Made by a program: the position numbers and the translations under genes. A model generated the notes under the pieces. It did not search any database. It saw only the letters and a list, made by a program, of their open reading frames with translations, and was not told the origin of the DNA. Shown one piece after another: positions 11,166 through 23,545 of a stretch of DNA of 64,000 nucleotides; position 1 is the first letter of the stretch; each line of letters opens with the position of its first letter. Origin of the DNA: Jacaranda mimosifolia (Eukaryota > Streptophyta > Magnoliopsida > Lamiales > Bignoniaceae). The stretch spans positions 21,061,578 through 21,125,577 of the forward strand of contig CM032131.1 in NCBI GenBank assembly GCA_018894105.1, in the 5' to 3' direction.

Positions 11166-11640
11166 GGACGTGGAGGAGGATACAAAAGTACCAATTATCC
11201 TTGGGAGAGCATTCTTGGTCATATGTAGGACTATCATAGATGTGCAAAAAGGTGAATTAACCATGAGGGCCCAAGATAAAATGGTAACTTTTAATGTGTT
11301 TAAAGCATTCCAAGGACATTGAAAAGTGTTTTGTAGTTAGTGTGGCAAATAAAAAAGTCAAGTCGTATAAAGGAGAGGTTGAATATAGGAGTGATTGAAA
11401 ATTTTTGAAAGACCAATTAGAGGCAGGTGAATAGGTACCATTATACAATTTCCATTTTAGGTGGTTATCAGGAAAGCTAAAATCACAATGGCTGGGGCCA
11501 TTTCGCATCATTGAAATGCTTCCACATGGAATAATGGAGTTGGAAGAAATTGGTTCAAGAAGGAAATTTAAGGCGAATAAGAAAATAATCAAACACTACT
11601 GGGAAAGTGATTTGATCATCAACAATCCATTACCACCTTA
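11161..11640 (+). pseudogene. Protease remainder fused to integrase C-terminus of the Tat/Athila-type element
   Basis: The frame resumes MLDVEEDTKVPIILGRAF, then TIIDVQKGELTMR, then FNVFKAF, the protease C-terminal part of Tat/Athila elements. After a frameshift KCFVVSVANKKVKSYKGEVEY follows. Near 11430-11620 it turns into the end of integrase: LYNFHFRWLSGKLKSQW, LGPFRIIEMLPHGIMELEE, then KHYWESD. RT, RNase H and the integrase catalytic core (normally about 2.5 kb) are missing between about 11390 and 11430, so a single internal deletion is likely. 11161-11165 is the second TSD copy of the solo LTR. Confidence 0.85.
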
Positions 11641-14054
11641 ACCAATATAAAGTGAAGCTCGAAAGTCAAGCTGAAGACTATAAATCAAGCGCTTATTAGT
11701 ATTTCTTTTTTTGATTGCTTTTTCATTGTTTTAGTATTTCTTTTTTTTTTTTTTGGGGGGGGGGGAGGTAATTGTTTATTATTATTATTATTATTATTTG
11801 GTATTTTTGCAATTAAAAAAAAAAAGAAGAAAGTTTTTTTTTTTTAAAAAAATTCAGTAGCTTTCGCACCAAGGCGCAAGAAATTTGCTCCTCGGCGCCA
11901 AGGCACGAATTCTTCACACCTTGGGCAGTGGCCCACAAGCTGGGCGCAGGCCACATGCACCCGCGTGTGAGGCGTCTTTTTTGGATGCCTTGAGCAAAAT
12001 TGCACGTGTCGGCACACCATCATGAAAAAAATAAAAAATAAAAAAAAAAGGAAAAATTGATTGAAAAAGAAAAAGAGCGAGAAACAAAACCAAGGCAGCA
12101 AGTTGGCACCCCAACCCGCCCCACACAACCCCACCTCTCTCGCCACCCATTTCTCTCTCTCTCTCTCAATTTTTTTTTTTTTTATTTTCTTTTTCTTTTT
12201 CATTTTTTTCTCTTTCCTGTTTCTTTTCCTTTCTCTTTCTTTCTTTTTCTCTAATCTTTTTATTTGCTTTCTTTTTCTCAAACAAACCCACCTACACCAC
12301 CATTCTCATCACTTCTTCTTTAGCATATTTTAGATATAATAGTATTTTAGATTGATTTAAATTTTTAAGTATTTATTATTTATAAAGGCCTATTTTATTG
12401 ATTTGAGAGATCGGAATTAGTTAGATTATTTGTTGAATAATTTAAATTTAGTGGGTTTTTTATTTGAGATTATTTAATAAATAATTGATTGATTATTGAG
12501 GTGAAGCGGTGAATGTTTGGATGCCAATTGAGATGAAATTGTTGGATGTTGATTTATTGATTGAAATTTCTTGATTTTCTTTGGGTATTATTGGGAGTAA
12601 TTTTAATTGGAGTTACTTCTCACCACTACCACCACATCTGTACATTGATTTTGCAATTCCACTCCCTCGAGGTTGAGAAGGACGATGACATCATCGATTG
12701 ATCAGGGCATATTTTCTTCCTTTTCTTTTTTTTTTTTAATTTTCATCTTTATTTTTATTTTTATTATCATTTTTCATATTGGTGTCTCTTATTTTTTCTT
12801 ATTTTATTGCTTTATATGTCATGATAGTATAAGTACTTTGAGGGCAAAGTACCCTTCAAGTTTGGGGAGGTGCTCTGTGAGTCAGTTTTAGTCCTTTGTT
12901 TTTCGTTATTTTCTATTATTTTGGTTATGATTAGGGTTTAGAAATTAAGTCAATGTCCTACATGTATAGAAATTAATCTTCTTGAATTAATAAAGATATT
13001 ACTCCTTTAATTTTATGTTTTGTGGAAAATTATAATTGTGTGATGATGGAATTGTGCATTTTGAGTAGAAGTAATGCTAGGATGGCATTCCCTATTTTTG
13101 AGCACTCACTTTCTTATTTTTAGTTATTGGTTTGATTTAGAGGGTATTTATGCACAAGTAACATATGTAATACTTTAAACTCTAAAATTTGTTTGATTCC
13201 CTATTGAGGCGAAATCTTAGAAAACACTAAATAAGGAAAATGACTTAGGTCATTTCGACCCATTTGAACTTTTCAAGCCTACCAAAAGATATTATATCTC
13301 TAGCGTCCCTAGTTGAGCCTATTTTTAAAGTATCTTTTTTATTTGGCAACGAACTCAACAACCAGCCTAAACACATGATCCCACCAAATAAATCTCATAA
13401 TTACTTGTTAAATCTATTTGAAGCTCTTATGAAGATGGGAACAAATAGTATAGTGCCCATGAGTTTGATTTTGTTTTCCCACAAAAAAAAAAAAAAGTAA
13501 AATTAAAAAAACAAAAAAAATAAAAAAAAGAAAGTGCATAGTGGCATGAGCACCAAAAAAAAAAAGTCCGAGAAAAAGGGGAGAAAGAAAGAAAATGAGA
13601 AGTACTGATCAAACAGTTAGGGGAGTATTAAAAGGTGACAATGAACAAGTACTGTGGATATTGAGTTAGCATTATCGATATATTTCCTACATTTAACTAA
13701 ACCTACATTACAAACTCTGAAAGTCCTAAACGATCATTTATTGAGTGTATTTTGCATTAGTGGGATAGGGATGAAAAGCAAACATATGGAGTATTAGAGT
13801 AGAGCCTTGTACTTGTACATAAATTAATCTGAATGGCTAGTAACTACTTACAGAGAAATCACACACATACACAAGGAATTCATTTGAACATTGTATCTAC
13901 TTATTTGTGCATAATGAAACTAGATTACAATTGTGGTTGACTACGAGTATAGCTTTGAAGTAATTCTGAGAGTAACACAAAGAAGTGATGTTTTTGTACA
14001 TGCATTTTATTGTTGATTTGTTTTTCTTAGAGCGTCTTTGAGTCTTTTCTTTGT
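11641..14054 (+). other. Non-coding 3' region of the Tat/Athila-type element
   Basis: No credible gene is seen. The stretch holds poly-T/poly-G (11740-11767), a TTA microsatellite (11777-11800), an AAGGCGC-rich segment (11870-11990), CT/T-rich runs (12150-12260) and A-rich runs (13484-13570). Open frames here are low complexity. Such long simple-sequence 3' regions are common in Tat/Athila elements. An internal hairpin-PPT-like module is listed separately. Confidence 0.7.
12833..12867 (+). other. Internal hairpin plus polypurine-like tract
   Basis: GTACTTTG (12833-12840), loop AGGG, CAAAGTAC (12845-12852): a perfect 8-bp stem. Five nt later comes AAGTTTGGGGAGG. It has the same layout as the terminal module at 14055-14090 but a different stem sequence. 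Its function is unknown. Confidence 0.75.
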
Positions 14055-14090
14055 GTTGCTCGAGGGCGAGCAACATATTAAGTTTGGGGG
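14055..14090 (+). other. Terminal hairpin plus polypurine tract of the Tat/Athila-type element
   Basis: GTTGCTCG (14055-14062), loop AGGG, CGAGCAAC (14067-14074) form a perfect 8-bp stem, extendable by one T-A pair. After 5 nt comes AAGTTTGGGGG, the purine tract bordering the 3' LTR. Confidence 0.85.
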
Positions 14091-15347
14091 TGTTTGTTAA
14101 GTCCCTATTAATATTAATTTTAATATCATATTTAGAACTTAACAAATAATTTTCTTGTTAAAAAATTATAATTCCCTTACTAATTGATGGAAGTTTGGAA
14201 TTACGAGAATATAAGTGGAGAGATTACAAAAAAGGGACAAATTGACATAGGTTGGTGGGAATGTTGATTGGATGATACCTCATGATCTAATCAAAGATGA
14301 ACATAAGAGTATTTATTTATTTGAGTCATATTCTAATTAGAAGACTCTTGTAATAAGTTATAAATAGGCATTTCAAACACTTAGTTAGGAACTATATTTG
14401 GATTTGCTATTTTGGAGATTAAAAGTTTTGCGAGAATTCAGGATTCGGAGGAGGACAAAGTGAAGATCAGATTCGTCTAGGAATAGAGTTTCTTCTTCTC
14501 CCTTTGATTTTCTTTTTAATTTTATATTTGAGATGATGTTTCGTTTTATTCATGTTTTGTTTAACAATTTAATCATGAACTAATTTGATCCAAAAAAAAA
14601 AAAATTAATCGAAAAAAAAAAAATTAATCGTGAACTAATTTGTTATTCTTGGATTATGATGGATTCTTCTGAATAAATTGATGCATGCTTTTCTTTCATG
14701 AAATTAGTAGCACTTAAGGTTATTTATTCTATTGTGTGCTTTTTCTATTTGATTGTCTCATCAACAATCAAGTGCATCTTTTAACCCCAGAGGAGTCTTG
14801 GAAAAGAAAATTTAGGGATTAATTGACAATAATAGACCTTAGGATTAATTGTTCAAATTAATTAATTAATTTGTGAGTAGAATAGGAATATGCCTGCTTG
14901 CCCTAGGGAGTTAGTTGAGTGGTACAACCTTATTTATAACTTAGTTAATTACATAGGAATATAGTAAATTGAATAAATTAAGGATTTGATTGCGGGTAAT
15001 TTGGAAGAACTCGGTAATTGCATAAGACTCAAGACTAATAACCTGTTATTAATTTCATAGGGACAAAATTATGTAATCAACTCATTCGATTGAGGAAATC
15101 ATAATTCTAGGCTTCTATATCCCGATAGAAATTCTAATTAATACATTTTTTTTCTTATTTTTATTATTTAGTTTTAATTCCTACATAATTAATTTTTTTT
15201 TGAATAAAACAACTGTGTGATAAATTAGTAACTAGTAACGAGTAATTTAATTCCTTGTGGGATTGACACTTTTCTCATCACTTTATTACTTATTGCGATA
15301 CGTGCACTCGCGTAATTGTTTGCATTATTTATTTTGCACAACCAACA
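14091..15347 (+). repeat. 3' LTR of the Tat/Athila-type element
   Basis: It begins at TGTTTGTTAAG (14091; a start at 14095 is also possible) just after the PPT and ends CAACCAACA at 15347, about 1.25 kb. No coding is seen. A TATA box (TATAAATAGG, 14360-14369) supports an LTR promoter. No second copy is in the window because the 5' LTR lies to the left. Confidence 0.8.
14360..14369 (+). promoter_or_regulatory. TATA box of the gypsy LTR
   Basis: TATAAATAGG, about 265 bp into the LTR, a usual place for the LTR promoter. Confidence 0.65.
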
Positions 15348-16193
15348 GTACTTTCCTTAACTGTCGAGGAACCACCATCCGCCCTACCAATTGTCTCTTC
15401 CCTTTCCCCCATCACTGTTGTGTCCACCGGTTTCTGGATTTTTTTCCGATCCATCTTGCTTGAACCATCTTTCTCCTATCTAAATTATTTGAACGCTTTG
15501 TTGGGGCTCTCATCCAAGTGCCGTAATTTTTTTCGATGCTAACCTCCAGATGATCAAACACTATGTTGCAATATTTTTCACCATGTCCCAACTTCCCGCA
15601 TACAAAATAGAATGTAGGTAGCTTTTCATATTTGAAGCTAAGCCAAATCCATTCTCCCCCAGTTTTTTTAATTCTCATACCTCTCTTCAAGAATTTTCGA
15701 ACATCAATTTCCACTCTGATTCTCATATACGTACGGTAGGCTCTCCCAAAATTGTTTTAATCTGATTCAACAAATCTTCCAATGAAATTTCCAATATCCT
15801 TACAAATGCGTATGGACATAAAACCAATGGTGAGTCATAAACTTGAACCCAAAAAAAGACATGGAATAGTTGGATTTTCTTTGGTTGCTCATGAGGTTGA
15901 AGGTGTTTGTATAGGAGGATATGATTTTCGAATGTCCAAGGTCCGTCATCCAGCATCCTCTTCATATCAATCTCATGAAAAAATTGATATATATATATAT
16001 ATATATATAGCATAGAGCTTATTTCCTTGATACAAACTCCTTTAATGGGTCTCCATAAAGCGGCGAGTGCATTTTTTCATGGCATAAAGTTTATGGCTCG
16101 ATCCGTCAAAAATCTCCCCACAACTGTCCATTGTAAATTTTCTGGAGTGGTATCCAATGTATCCTCAATCTCTAATACTCCTTCCTCTTCCAT
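15348..16193 (-). pseudogene. LINE ORF1-like fragment (DUF4283 and CCHC knuckle), broken
   Basis: On the minus strand an ATG at 16193 (MEEEGVLEIEDT) leads into NLQWTVVGRFL, then FFHEIDMKRMLDDGPWTFEN, FHVFFWVQVYDSP and MRIRVEIDVRKFLKRGMRI. Next come SFKYEKLPTFYFVCGKLGHG and EKYC, a CCHC knuckle. This order (DUF4283, then zf-CCHC_4) is that of plant L1-type LINE ORF1 and related domesticated sequences. Stops near 16080, an AT microsatellite (15987-16010) and a frameshift near 15723 break it. The sequence runs directly into the gypsy 3' LTR at 15347, so the rest of the LINE is expected left of the window. The endonuclease and RT are not present here. Confidence 0.78.
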
Positions 16194-16634
16194 AACAGAA
16201 AACCTTGTGAATTTTTCCATAAGGCAGTGGCCGAAACGGCTGATAGATAAGTTTCACAGAATGGAAAAAGAAAAGAACCAATACAAGAAAAGCTTGTCAA
16301 AAGACAAGAGAGAACAAGACTCGTCAAAGACGAGAGTGACTCTTAAACTAACCAACCAAAACTCTGGAATTTCTTACGCTCAATTTGATATTTAAAAGAG
16401 AAGAAATCTGTCCTTAGTGATACTTACATTAATGAAATTTTACATTATGAAATAATGAAATTAACTAACATGGTAATTCTTAGTAATTGATCATTAAAAC
16501 TAGTTGATGAATATATATATATATATATATATACAGTTTCGTCATGATTTTGTACAATAAATGAATATACATTGAAGAGAAACTACAAAAATATAAGCTA
16601 ATAGTATAAAAAGACTAACCAGAAGGATGCTCAT
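16194..16634. other. Spacer between the LINE fragment and the DnaJ gene
   Basis: No gene is seen. An AT microsatellite lies at 16509-16533. Part must be the 3' UTR of the minus-strand DnaJ gene, but the polyadenylation site is not clear. Confidence 0.5.
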
Positions 16635-19600
16635 CTATAAGTCTTCTTCATCCTTTTCAAGTTCAAGGCCCTCAGCAGCCAGGAGCTGGCCTATGATCTT
16701 TTTCTTATCTTCTTCTGCTTTTCTTCGCATTAAATCCCTTTTTCTTAGGACAAGGGTATGCCTCCTTAGAGTGTTGTTGAAGTTCTCTATAGATGCCTTT
16801 TTCTCTTTGACCAGTATTTTCCTTTCCTCTTCAGGGTCAATCTGAATTAAAACAGGTGAACAGACATGGTTAGATAACACTTCAGAAGTTTCTTAACATC
16901 CAGTAGTGTCTATTAAATTTTTTCATATGAATTTACATTAGGTGGGCTTCATAAATTATTATAACTTTCAGGTTGAATTTAAGTATGCGAAAAATTCTAA
17001 AAACCATATCAGCATAGCAGAAATGACAACTTTTTCATACCTCAAACTTTTAATTTTTTTTTAAGAAGCATGCAAAGCGACTATGTTTTGACCGCTCGGA
17101 TGTAATATGGATGATTGTGCAGGCTTAGAAATGTAAAATTGATCTAAATATGATGCGCTACTAAATATATATTGCTCCCTATCCTTTTGTACTGAACACC
17201 AGACTGAATGCATGATTCAGAAAAACAACTTAATACCTTTGAACGAGCAAGGCGACGTGCACGGAGATTCAATTCACGCTGCTGTTGTTCAGCCCAAGCC
17301 GCAATTGCCATATCACCTCTTTGGTCAAATGCTTTTCGCTTCTTCATAAGCCACTCCATCCATGCTTGAGATGCCTAATATATTAACATTAAAGTAGGAG
17401 CATTCAGACGAAAAAAATGAGAAAACAGGAAGGAAAAGCATGAGTGTAGTCAAGGAAACTTCGATAATTTGAAGAATGCTGTGAAAGGAAACTTAAGTTT
17501 GTCGGCTTAACACAATCGAGTCAACAAACACTTGCTAATCTTGAGTCACAAAATCAATCATGATAATAGAAGTTTGAATCATGAGAAAAGCACCTTTCCT
17601 CAGTTCCACTACAAATATCCATCCACTGAAAGGCATCCGTCAAATTTGTCAAAAATAGAAATTAAATATTCATTCAATCATAGATATAACTGGTATAACC
17701 AACTTAACAATGGGATGTACTTCACTTTAAGATACTTTTCATTCTTTCAGTTTATAATTTACTGCTCCATATCCCGTGCATTGCGGAAGAGTTACCTATA
17801 ACTACAAAGCGCCAATATTCCATGTTAATTACTCGAAAACCAATAGCGAATAGTGGAGTATTACTATTGATTTTTGGACCACAATATTAATTCCTACTCA
17901 AATTGGTGTTCTAGTTACTTCAGGGTAGTAACCTCTGATGGCATGCCTCAACCTTAATAATGAATAGCAACTTGCATCTTGACCAACGTATACAGATAGC
18001 AATAGCATTCCATTCTTAACGAGAACAAGTATCTTAATATTACAACTATTTATCTTGAATTTAATCTGGCATGCCTGATGAATGAAATATTGCTAATTCT
18101 AATTCCATTGGTTGTTTGCAAATTTTAGGGCATATAGTAATAAATCTTAATTAAATAATAGTTAAGATGTGTTTATTTCCAATGTCTGACAGCTAGGGAC
18201 ACAACTTGTTCGAGCAAAGATGAGTTTTGGGGCAGCACCAGACCAAGCAAAAGTCCTCCCCTTCTTTAGGTTCTTTCACTAGAGTCCAAGCCCAACCGAA
18301 GAATAACTGATTTCTAGTCAGGCTAACCGAAAGAAGAACTTATCAGCTATGGTCTCCTTAATCCAAAGTTAGTAACCTATATTAACCACTTTAAACAAAT
18401 ATATCTTACTGTGAGAGAGCACAGTTACTTGAACTAAAGCAAAGTTTTATATATGTTAGAAAGCATAGATCTACCAATATATCACTGCAATGAGGCGGGT
18501 AGGGTAAACCAAGTGTTCGGTCTTTTGTTACCTATGAACTAGGTTGAAAGAGATTAGTGAGGTTTCTCCCCTGTGATCAATTCCAATGAAAATGCATGAA
18601 TATTAACTCCAAAGGCAACTACTTTTTATTCAGATAGGTCAAGACAGGCCTACCCAGTCCCTTAGAGATCTGAAGTATTGAGGTATCATTCTATGATATT
18701 CTTTGGTTGTTATGTGCAGTATATATATTCATAGTTGCACGAGGGTTATAATACAATGCTCCTGTTAAGCACATGGTGCATATTTTTCATCTGGAAGGGT
18801 GGGCTTTTAGGCACAACTAGATCATCTAGATTATAAAAGTGTCCCATACCTTTCCAAACGCATAGGCAATTGGGCATATAAACTTAAGACTCTTATAAGG
18901 AAGGCTCAGAAGTATTTGAAAAAATATATAAATTAACATATGAAATTTTTGGAATGATCTCTAAAAAAATTATGATGCAAATGGCACATTGTATTAAAAC
19001 AAAACAATCAACTGGTAGGATGGAAGCAAATGTCACCTTCATTGGGTTCACACGATTGTCATTATCATATTGCCTCCGCTTCTCCTCATCTATAAGAAGC
19101 TCGTAAGCAGCTTGAATTTTTATAAATCGAGCTTCAGCAGTTTCCCCTACCTCTAAGGTCCCTCTACCATCATAAACTTAATAGATAAAAATATGTACAT
19201 TAGTTCAGACTATCAAGAACAGACTTTTTATTCTAAAATGAAGAATTAAAGAGATGCATGCTTGGAAAATGGAAATATTGTGGATGAGCAAAATCAAAGG
19301 ACTGAGTTACGAGGGAGCTTTCTTTTTCTTTTAACCATCTGAAATTATTTTAATATTGAACCTTGTATGCATTATAGTTAGTTTTGAGCCAGGCTCGTCA
19401 AAAAGATCATTTCTTACAAGTTAGCCTGCACCATTCCCCTTACACTTATCATTGAGTTAAACATACAATCATAGGTAACAAAGTTGAATCCTCATGGGAT
19501 GTTCGCTAGGATCTACCCGACACCCACCCCCCCCCCCCCCCCCCCAAAAAAAAAAAAAAAAAAAAGATAGAGAGAGAAGAAAGATAAATCACAGGACCCT

Positions 19601-22600
19601 CCCCAAAAGTATGGGCTAATTAGGCATACCACCACTCTTTTTTGGAAAATTACCAAAACCTCCTCGGGGGAAACGCAAACCATCATGTGAAGACAACTGT
19701 AAATCAGCAAGGTATGGCATTCCAACTATATCAAGTAAAGAATATTCCAAATACAATATTCCATTTTTTTTTTTCTCACCAACTTATAGCAAATGATCAA
19801 ATATAACCCAAGTAAAGAAAGAGGAAGAGGGTAGTTATATAAGGAAAAGATGAAAGCAAAGTAATACACCCAAGTGTACAGGATCTTTATAATTATAGTA
19901 ATGCTGTCATTTAAGCTCTCAGAATAGAGGTAAATAGAGTTTCTTAAAATTATCTTTGGCATTAAATGGCGGCTTCAAGAGCCTACAGCACTCGACCTCC
20001 AGCTTCTAAGAAATCTTCCTAATATGACTTGCCATGAATAGATATGCAAATGCATAGTCTAACATGAAATTGTTTTATTATCTAAGCCAGTGAAGTTCTT
20101 TTGGTTTCCTCAAACATAGCAGAAAACACAAGCACACACCTAATTTTTGTTATAGAAAGGTTTTCTAGAATACAAATTGATTCAGAGTCAATTTTGGTGG
20201 TAGAGTATAAACATCTGAGCATGGCTCATGTCGTTTCATGTGGCCAAAAACTGACTAGTTCAGAATATAGCAAAATACACAGAAAAATTTAGGCACAAGA
20301 AACCCCACCCTCAAATTTGTTGTCTCCATGAATTCATACTTAATATGCTGCACTTTCATGGAACTTATCCTGAGCTATATCTTGCTTTTTCTCGGTTAAA
20401 AAATGTCCTTCGCCTCATTAACAAACTTCACTATGCAGCACTGAAGAACAATCTTACTCCATGCAAACACAGAGTAGTTGTGATCTGGAGTCTAGGAACA
20501 AGGCTATCAAGCATGCATGATTTTCACAAGATGATATACACCAGGACATCAAAGAAGAAACTACTCGAAACCTGAGCTACAGTAACTCTTTCATGCTGTA
20601 TTCCTAGCTTGACCTATGGCATTTGTCGGTTCCTTCTGACCTCGTAAAATGCCACCAGTGCCAATCAACCAATCTCATTCAAATTTCATTGCTTATATTT
20701 CAAAAGAAGAAGAACATCCTGCACGCTCGTGCTTTTCAAAATCATAGGCACATTGTTGATAATAATCAGGTGATCAAGTGCATATGAAACTTCAAAGTTC
20801 GCTTCATTATGGTAGATGATGCATAAAACTTGCAGTGCCATTACTTTCCTTCGTATTTCCTTTGATATGATTTTTTTGCAATAATATACTGCCTAACCGA
20901 AATCAATTAAAGTTCAATGCCATCATCCACCAGAAAGGTGCAACAAGTTCCTAAAGTAACATACTCAGAATATACTTCTGAAAGTATCGTACTATATTTC
21001 TTTTGGTACCATTGCCCAGCATGGCAAAGAAATCAAGCTTACGCTTTAAAACTTTACAAATCCAGATTAATGTGATTTCCTTAAAGCTAGTTACAGTCTC
21101 ATTTTGGTAACAGATAAGGGGCATAGAATATCTTGCATTTATTTTTGGGATCAAGGCTTGCATGCATGATGCAAAACCAAACTTAGTTGAGTTTCATCTT
21201 AAAGATTCACCAGGTGTCTCAAGCTTTTGGATTACTGGTACCACAATTTAAGTATCTGGTTATATAAGATTGATCTATAGGCAGCATAAGTATGGCGCTG
21301 TAAGTCAAAGGAGATATGAGAAACAATGGTTTTTCTTCGATAATCGCATGGGAGGAGATAATCTCCACATCAAAATTCAACCAATGCATCAGATTGCAAC
21401 AAAAATAGGCCAACAAAGGCTAGGAACAAACCATCAGGATGATAAAACTTTGCTAAGCGTCTGTAGGCTAGCTTTATTTGTTCTTCATCTGCATCTCTTT
21501 CCAATTCTGCAACAAAGAGTTACACATAGTGTGCATCAGTCAAAACATTCGATGAGGGTGAACCAAGATCTAAACAATAAATAAAAGCATAAGCAAGTAT
21601 AAAAGAATCAAATTTGGAGATGAATCACGAACCAATAAATAAACTGTGTAAAAGACGATCCAACAGGATTTCACTCAAAAAGTTTCAATTGGAATGAAAG
21701 GAGCAAAAAGGGAACAGAGAACCAATGTCTGGTAACTGAGTCTTCAATTTGTGAGTTTGTGACCCATTATCACCGGCCTCAACCAGTTAACAGTTTCAGA
21801 CTTAAAGGATAAGAGCAGCCTCTGGTAGTCTGGTTCCCTGTTTGAATCAGCCCAAGACCCGCCACAGTTCTGAAACCAATGCCCATTCAATACAGCATAA
21901 CACCCCATCACCTCATCCCAAAATACGGAAACATCATACTTTCTCCAACATGCCTGTAGGTGCATGGTTAAGGACAAATGCCTTTTCAATTCATGCCAAT
22001 GATTTTCAGATATAGTTCCGATCAGGTAAGTGCTTCACCACACACCAAGGCTTTTTTAAAATTTAAAAGGGGGGAAAAACAATATTTAGGCATGATACTT
22101 GAAAGTTTCACCTTCAAGTCCCACCATATACTGGTTTAGTCTAGTTCAAATAGAAACCTAAGATATTAGCCAAAATATATTAATACTAAAGATAAAAGCA
22201 CCAGTCCCTGTTGGTATATTTTTCAATGACATGCCTAAAATGCTTTCGTTTTTATCTTTCAATCCTCATAGCTACATGTTAGTAGCTATCATTTACAACT
22301 TATCCACCCACATACCCCACTATTGCTATTTTAGCATAACTTTTCCTTAAATATCTAAAAATTCAAATATATACATTAAATTTATTAAAACAATTAGAAT
22401 ATTATATAAAAAAGACAAATATATTTACTTATTTTGAACAATAAAAAGTTTAGCATGTGCTTACTGTGTGCGAAAATATTACTAGATCTTCTCGGACAGG
22501 CTTATCCTAGAAATTGTCATCTATTGAACTTCTTAGATATAATTACAATCAGCAACATAAACAAACAATATATTTTAAAAATTTTAGATAACTTAATTCG

Positions 22601-23036
22601 TTTCACTTAATCATTTCGAAATAAATCCTAGAACATGACGCACAAATATGATTCTTACAGCTGACAAAATCTCATAATTAGTAATTCAAACTCACAAAAA
22701 GTCACTGAAAAAAACAGCTAATTATCTCATCAAAAAAATAAGGCACCAAAAACATATACCAAGAGTTTCATATGGAGATTTTGAGTCAGTCCAATTAGAA
22801 GCTCTCGTAGTTACCATCCTCCGCTGCTGATTTGATCTCACCCGCGGCTCATACTTATTTTGCGCGCTCAGTTTATCAAACCAAACAGCGAACTCCGATG
22901 ACGATGAAGAAGACGAACCAGGTCTGAAATTACTAGCACGGTTTTCCATGGACGAAACCACGATCATCGATCTGTAGCAACACGTCATGGATGAAAACAC
23001 GGCATGGGGCCTGCATATCACTCTCAAACTGCTCAT
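16635..23036 (-). CDS. DnaJ (J-domain) family protein, probably plastid-targeted, five exons
   Basis: Exons on the minus strand: 22760-23036, 21432-21506, 19037-19176, 17237-17374, 16635-16841. All introns are GT-AG; the total is 837 nt, an uninterrupted 278-residue frame. The J-domain starts SPYETLELERDADEEQIK (about residues 87-104), has the HPD triad at 115-117, then a longer than usual loop (VYDGRGTLEVGETAEARF) before helix III (IKIQAAYELL) and RRQYD. The C-terminal half (165-278) is a Trp/Lys/Arg-rich region (ASQAWMEWLMKKRKAFDQRG) and an acidic-basic coiled-coil-like tail ending DEEDL. The Ser/Arg-rich, acid-poor N-terminus (1-80) looks like a chloroplast transit peptide. There is no G/F or cysteine-rich region, so it is a class III (DJC-type) co-chaperone that should stimulate an Hsp70 ATPase. 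The client is unknown. Introns of 395, 1662, 2255 and 1253 bp hold no recognised gene. The exact start among several Met codons is uncertain. Confidence 0.94.
19524..19565. repeat. Poly-C followed by poly-A tract in a DnaJ intron
   Basis: About 20 C then about 20 A within intron 2. The true length may vary through slippage or sequencing error. Confidence 0.85.
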
Positions 23037-23540
23037 CCTCCTTAATTGGAAAACAGCTAACCACGCCAGATTTTAATTTCTGATGAATTTTACAGGAATT
23101 CTTGCATTTGTTTGTTTGTGTCCTTTCATATTTTTATTTTTATTTTCCTTAAATTCTGTGGATTGTTTGGCTCCAAAATTCGTTAACAGTTCGGGAAAGG
23201 AAGTATTTAGCGAAATGACAGTTCTGCCATTACACGTTCTTTTCAAATAGGGCAGACGAATTTTGCGGGGTGGGGCTCCAGATCAAAAATTTTCATGCGA
23301 TTCTTCATTTTTGAATGTACTGGATAAATTTTGTAAGGTTTTGGGGATGAAAATTTTGGCACGATTCTTCATTTTTGGATGTTGTGGATGTATAGTAGGT
23401 TAATTTTGTACGGTTTCGTCTTCATCAGTAGACCTTTCCAATGCACGTGAATTTCACGAGGTTTTGGAAAAGAAAAGGTTTAATTGATAGTAGGGTTAAT
23501 GTCTCGTTTTAACATGTTACAATAAAAAGAAAAATTACTC
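23037..23540. other. Upstream region of the DnaJ gene
   Basis: Probable 5' UTR and promoter of the minus-strand gene. No unambiguous TATA box is called. A ~25-bp phrase (CGATTCTTCATTTTTG...) occurs twice at 23298-23322 and 23360-23384, a small local duplication. Confidence 0.5.
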
Positions 23541-23545
23541 ATAAA

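Larger units (their letters stand above)
1..15347 (+). mobile_element. Ty3/gypsy Tat/Athila-type retrotransposon, 5' LTR outside window, interrupted by a nested solo LTR
   Basis: Seen: leader (1-119), decayed gag and protease start (120-1990), protease remainder plus integrase C-terminus (11161-11640), a long non-coding 3' region, a polypurine tract and a 3' LTR (14091-15347), all on the plus strand. The reading frame resumes at 11161 where it stopped at 1990, so 1995-11160 is a later insertion. RT, RNase H and the integrase core are absent, so the element is a deletion derivative. Known: gag followed by a protease with DLGAS-type context and an integrase ending in KLKS-W-GPF is typical of plant Tat/Athila gypsy elements. 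Inferred: it landed in a LINE ORF1, whose sequence begins directly after 15347. The 5' LTR must lie left of the window, so its TSD cannot be checked. Confidence 0.85.

Noticed and set aside
11844..12333. Several overlapping frames of 65-145 codons
   Set aside because: Driven by A-, T- and CT-rich simple sequence in the 3' region of a gypsy element.
12833..14090. Hairpins considered as intrinsic transcription terminators
   Set aside because: Rho-independent termination does not apply to nuclear genes, and the stems are followed by purine tracts rather than a U run.
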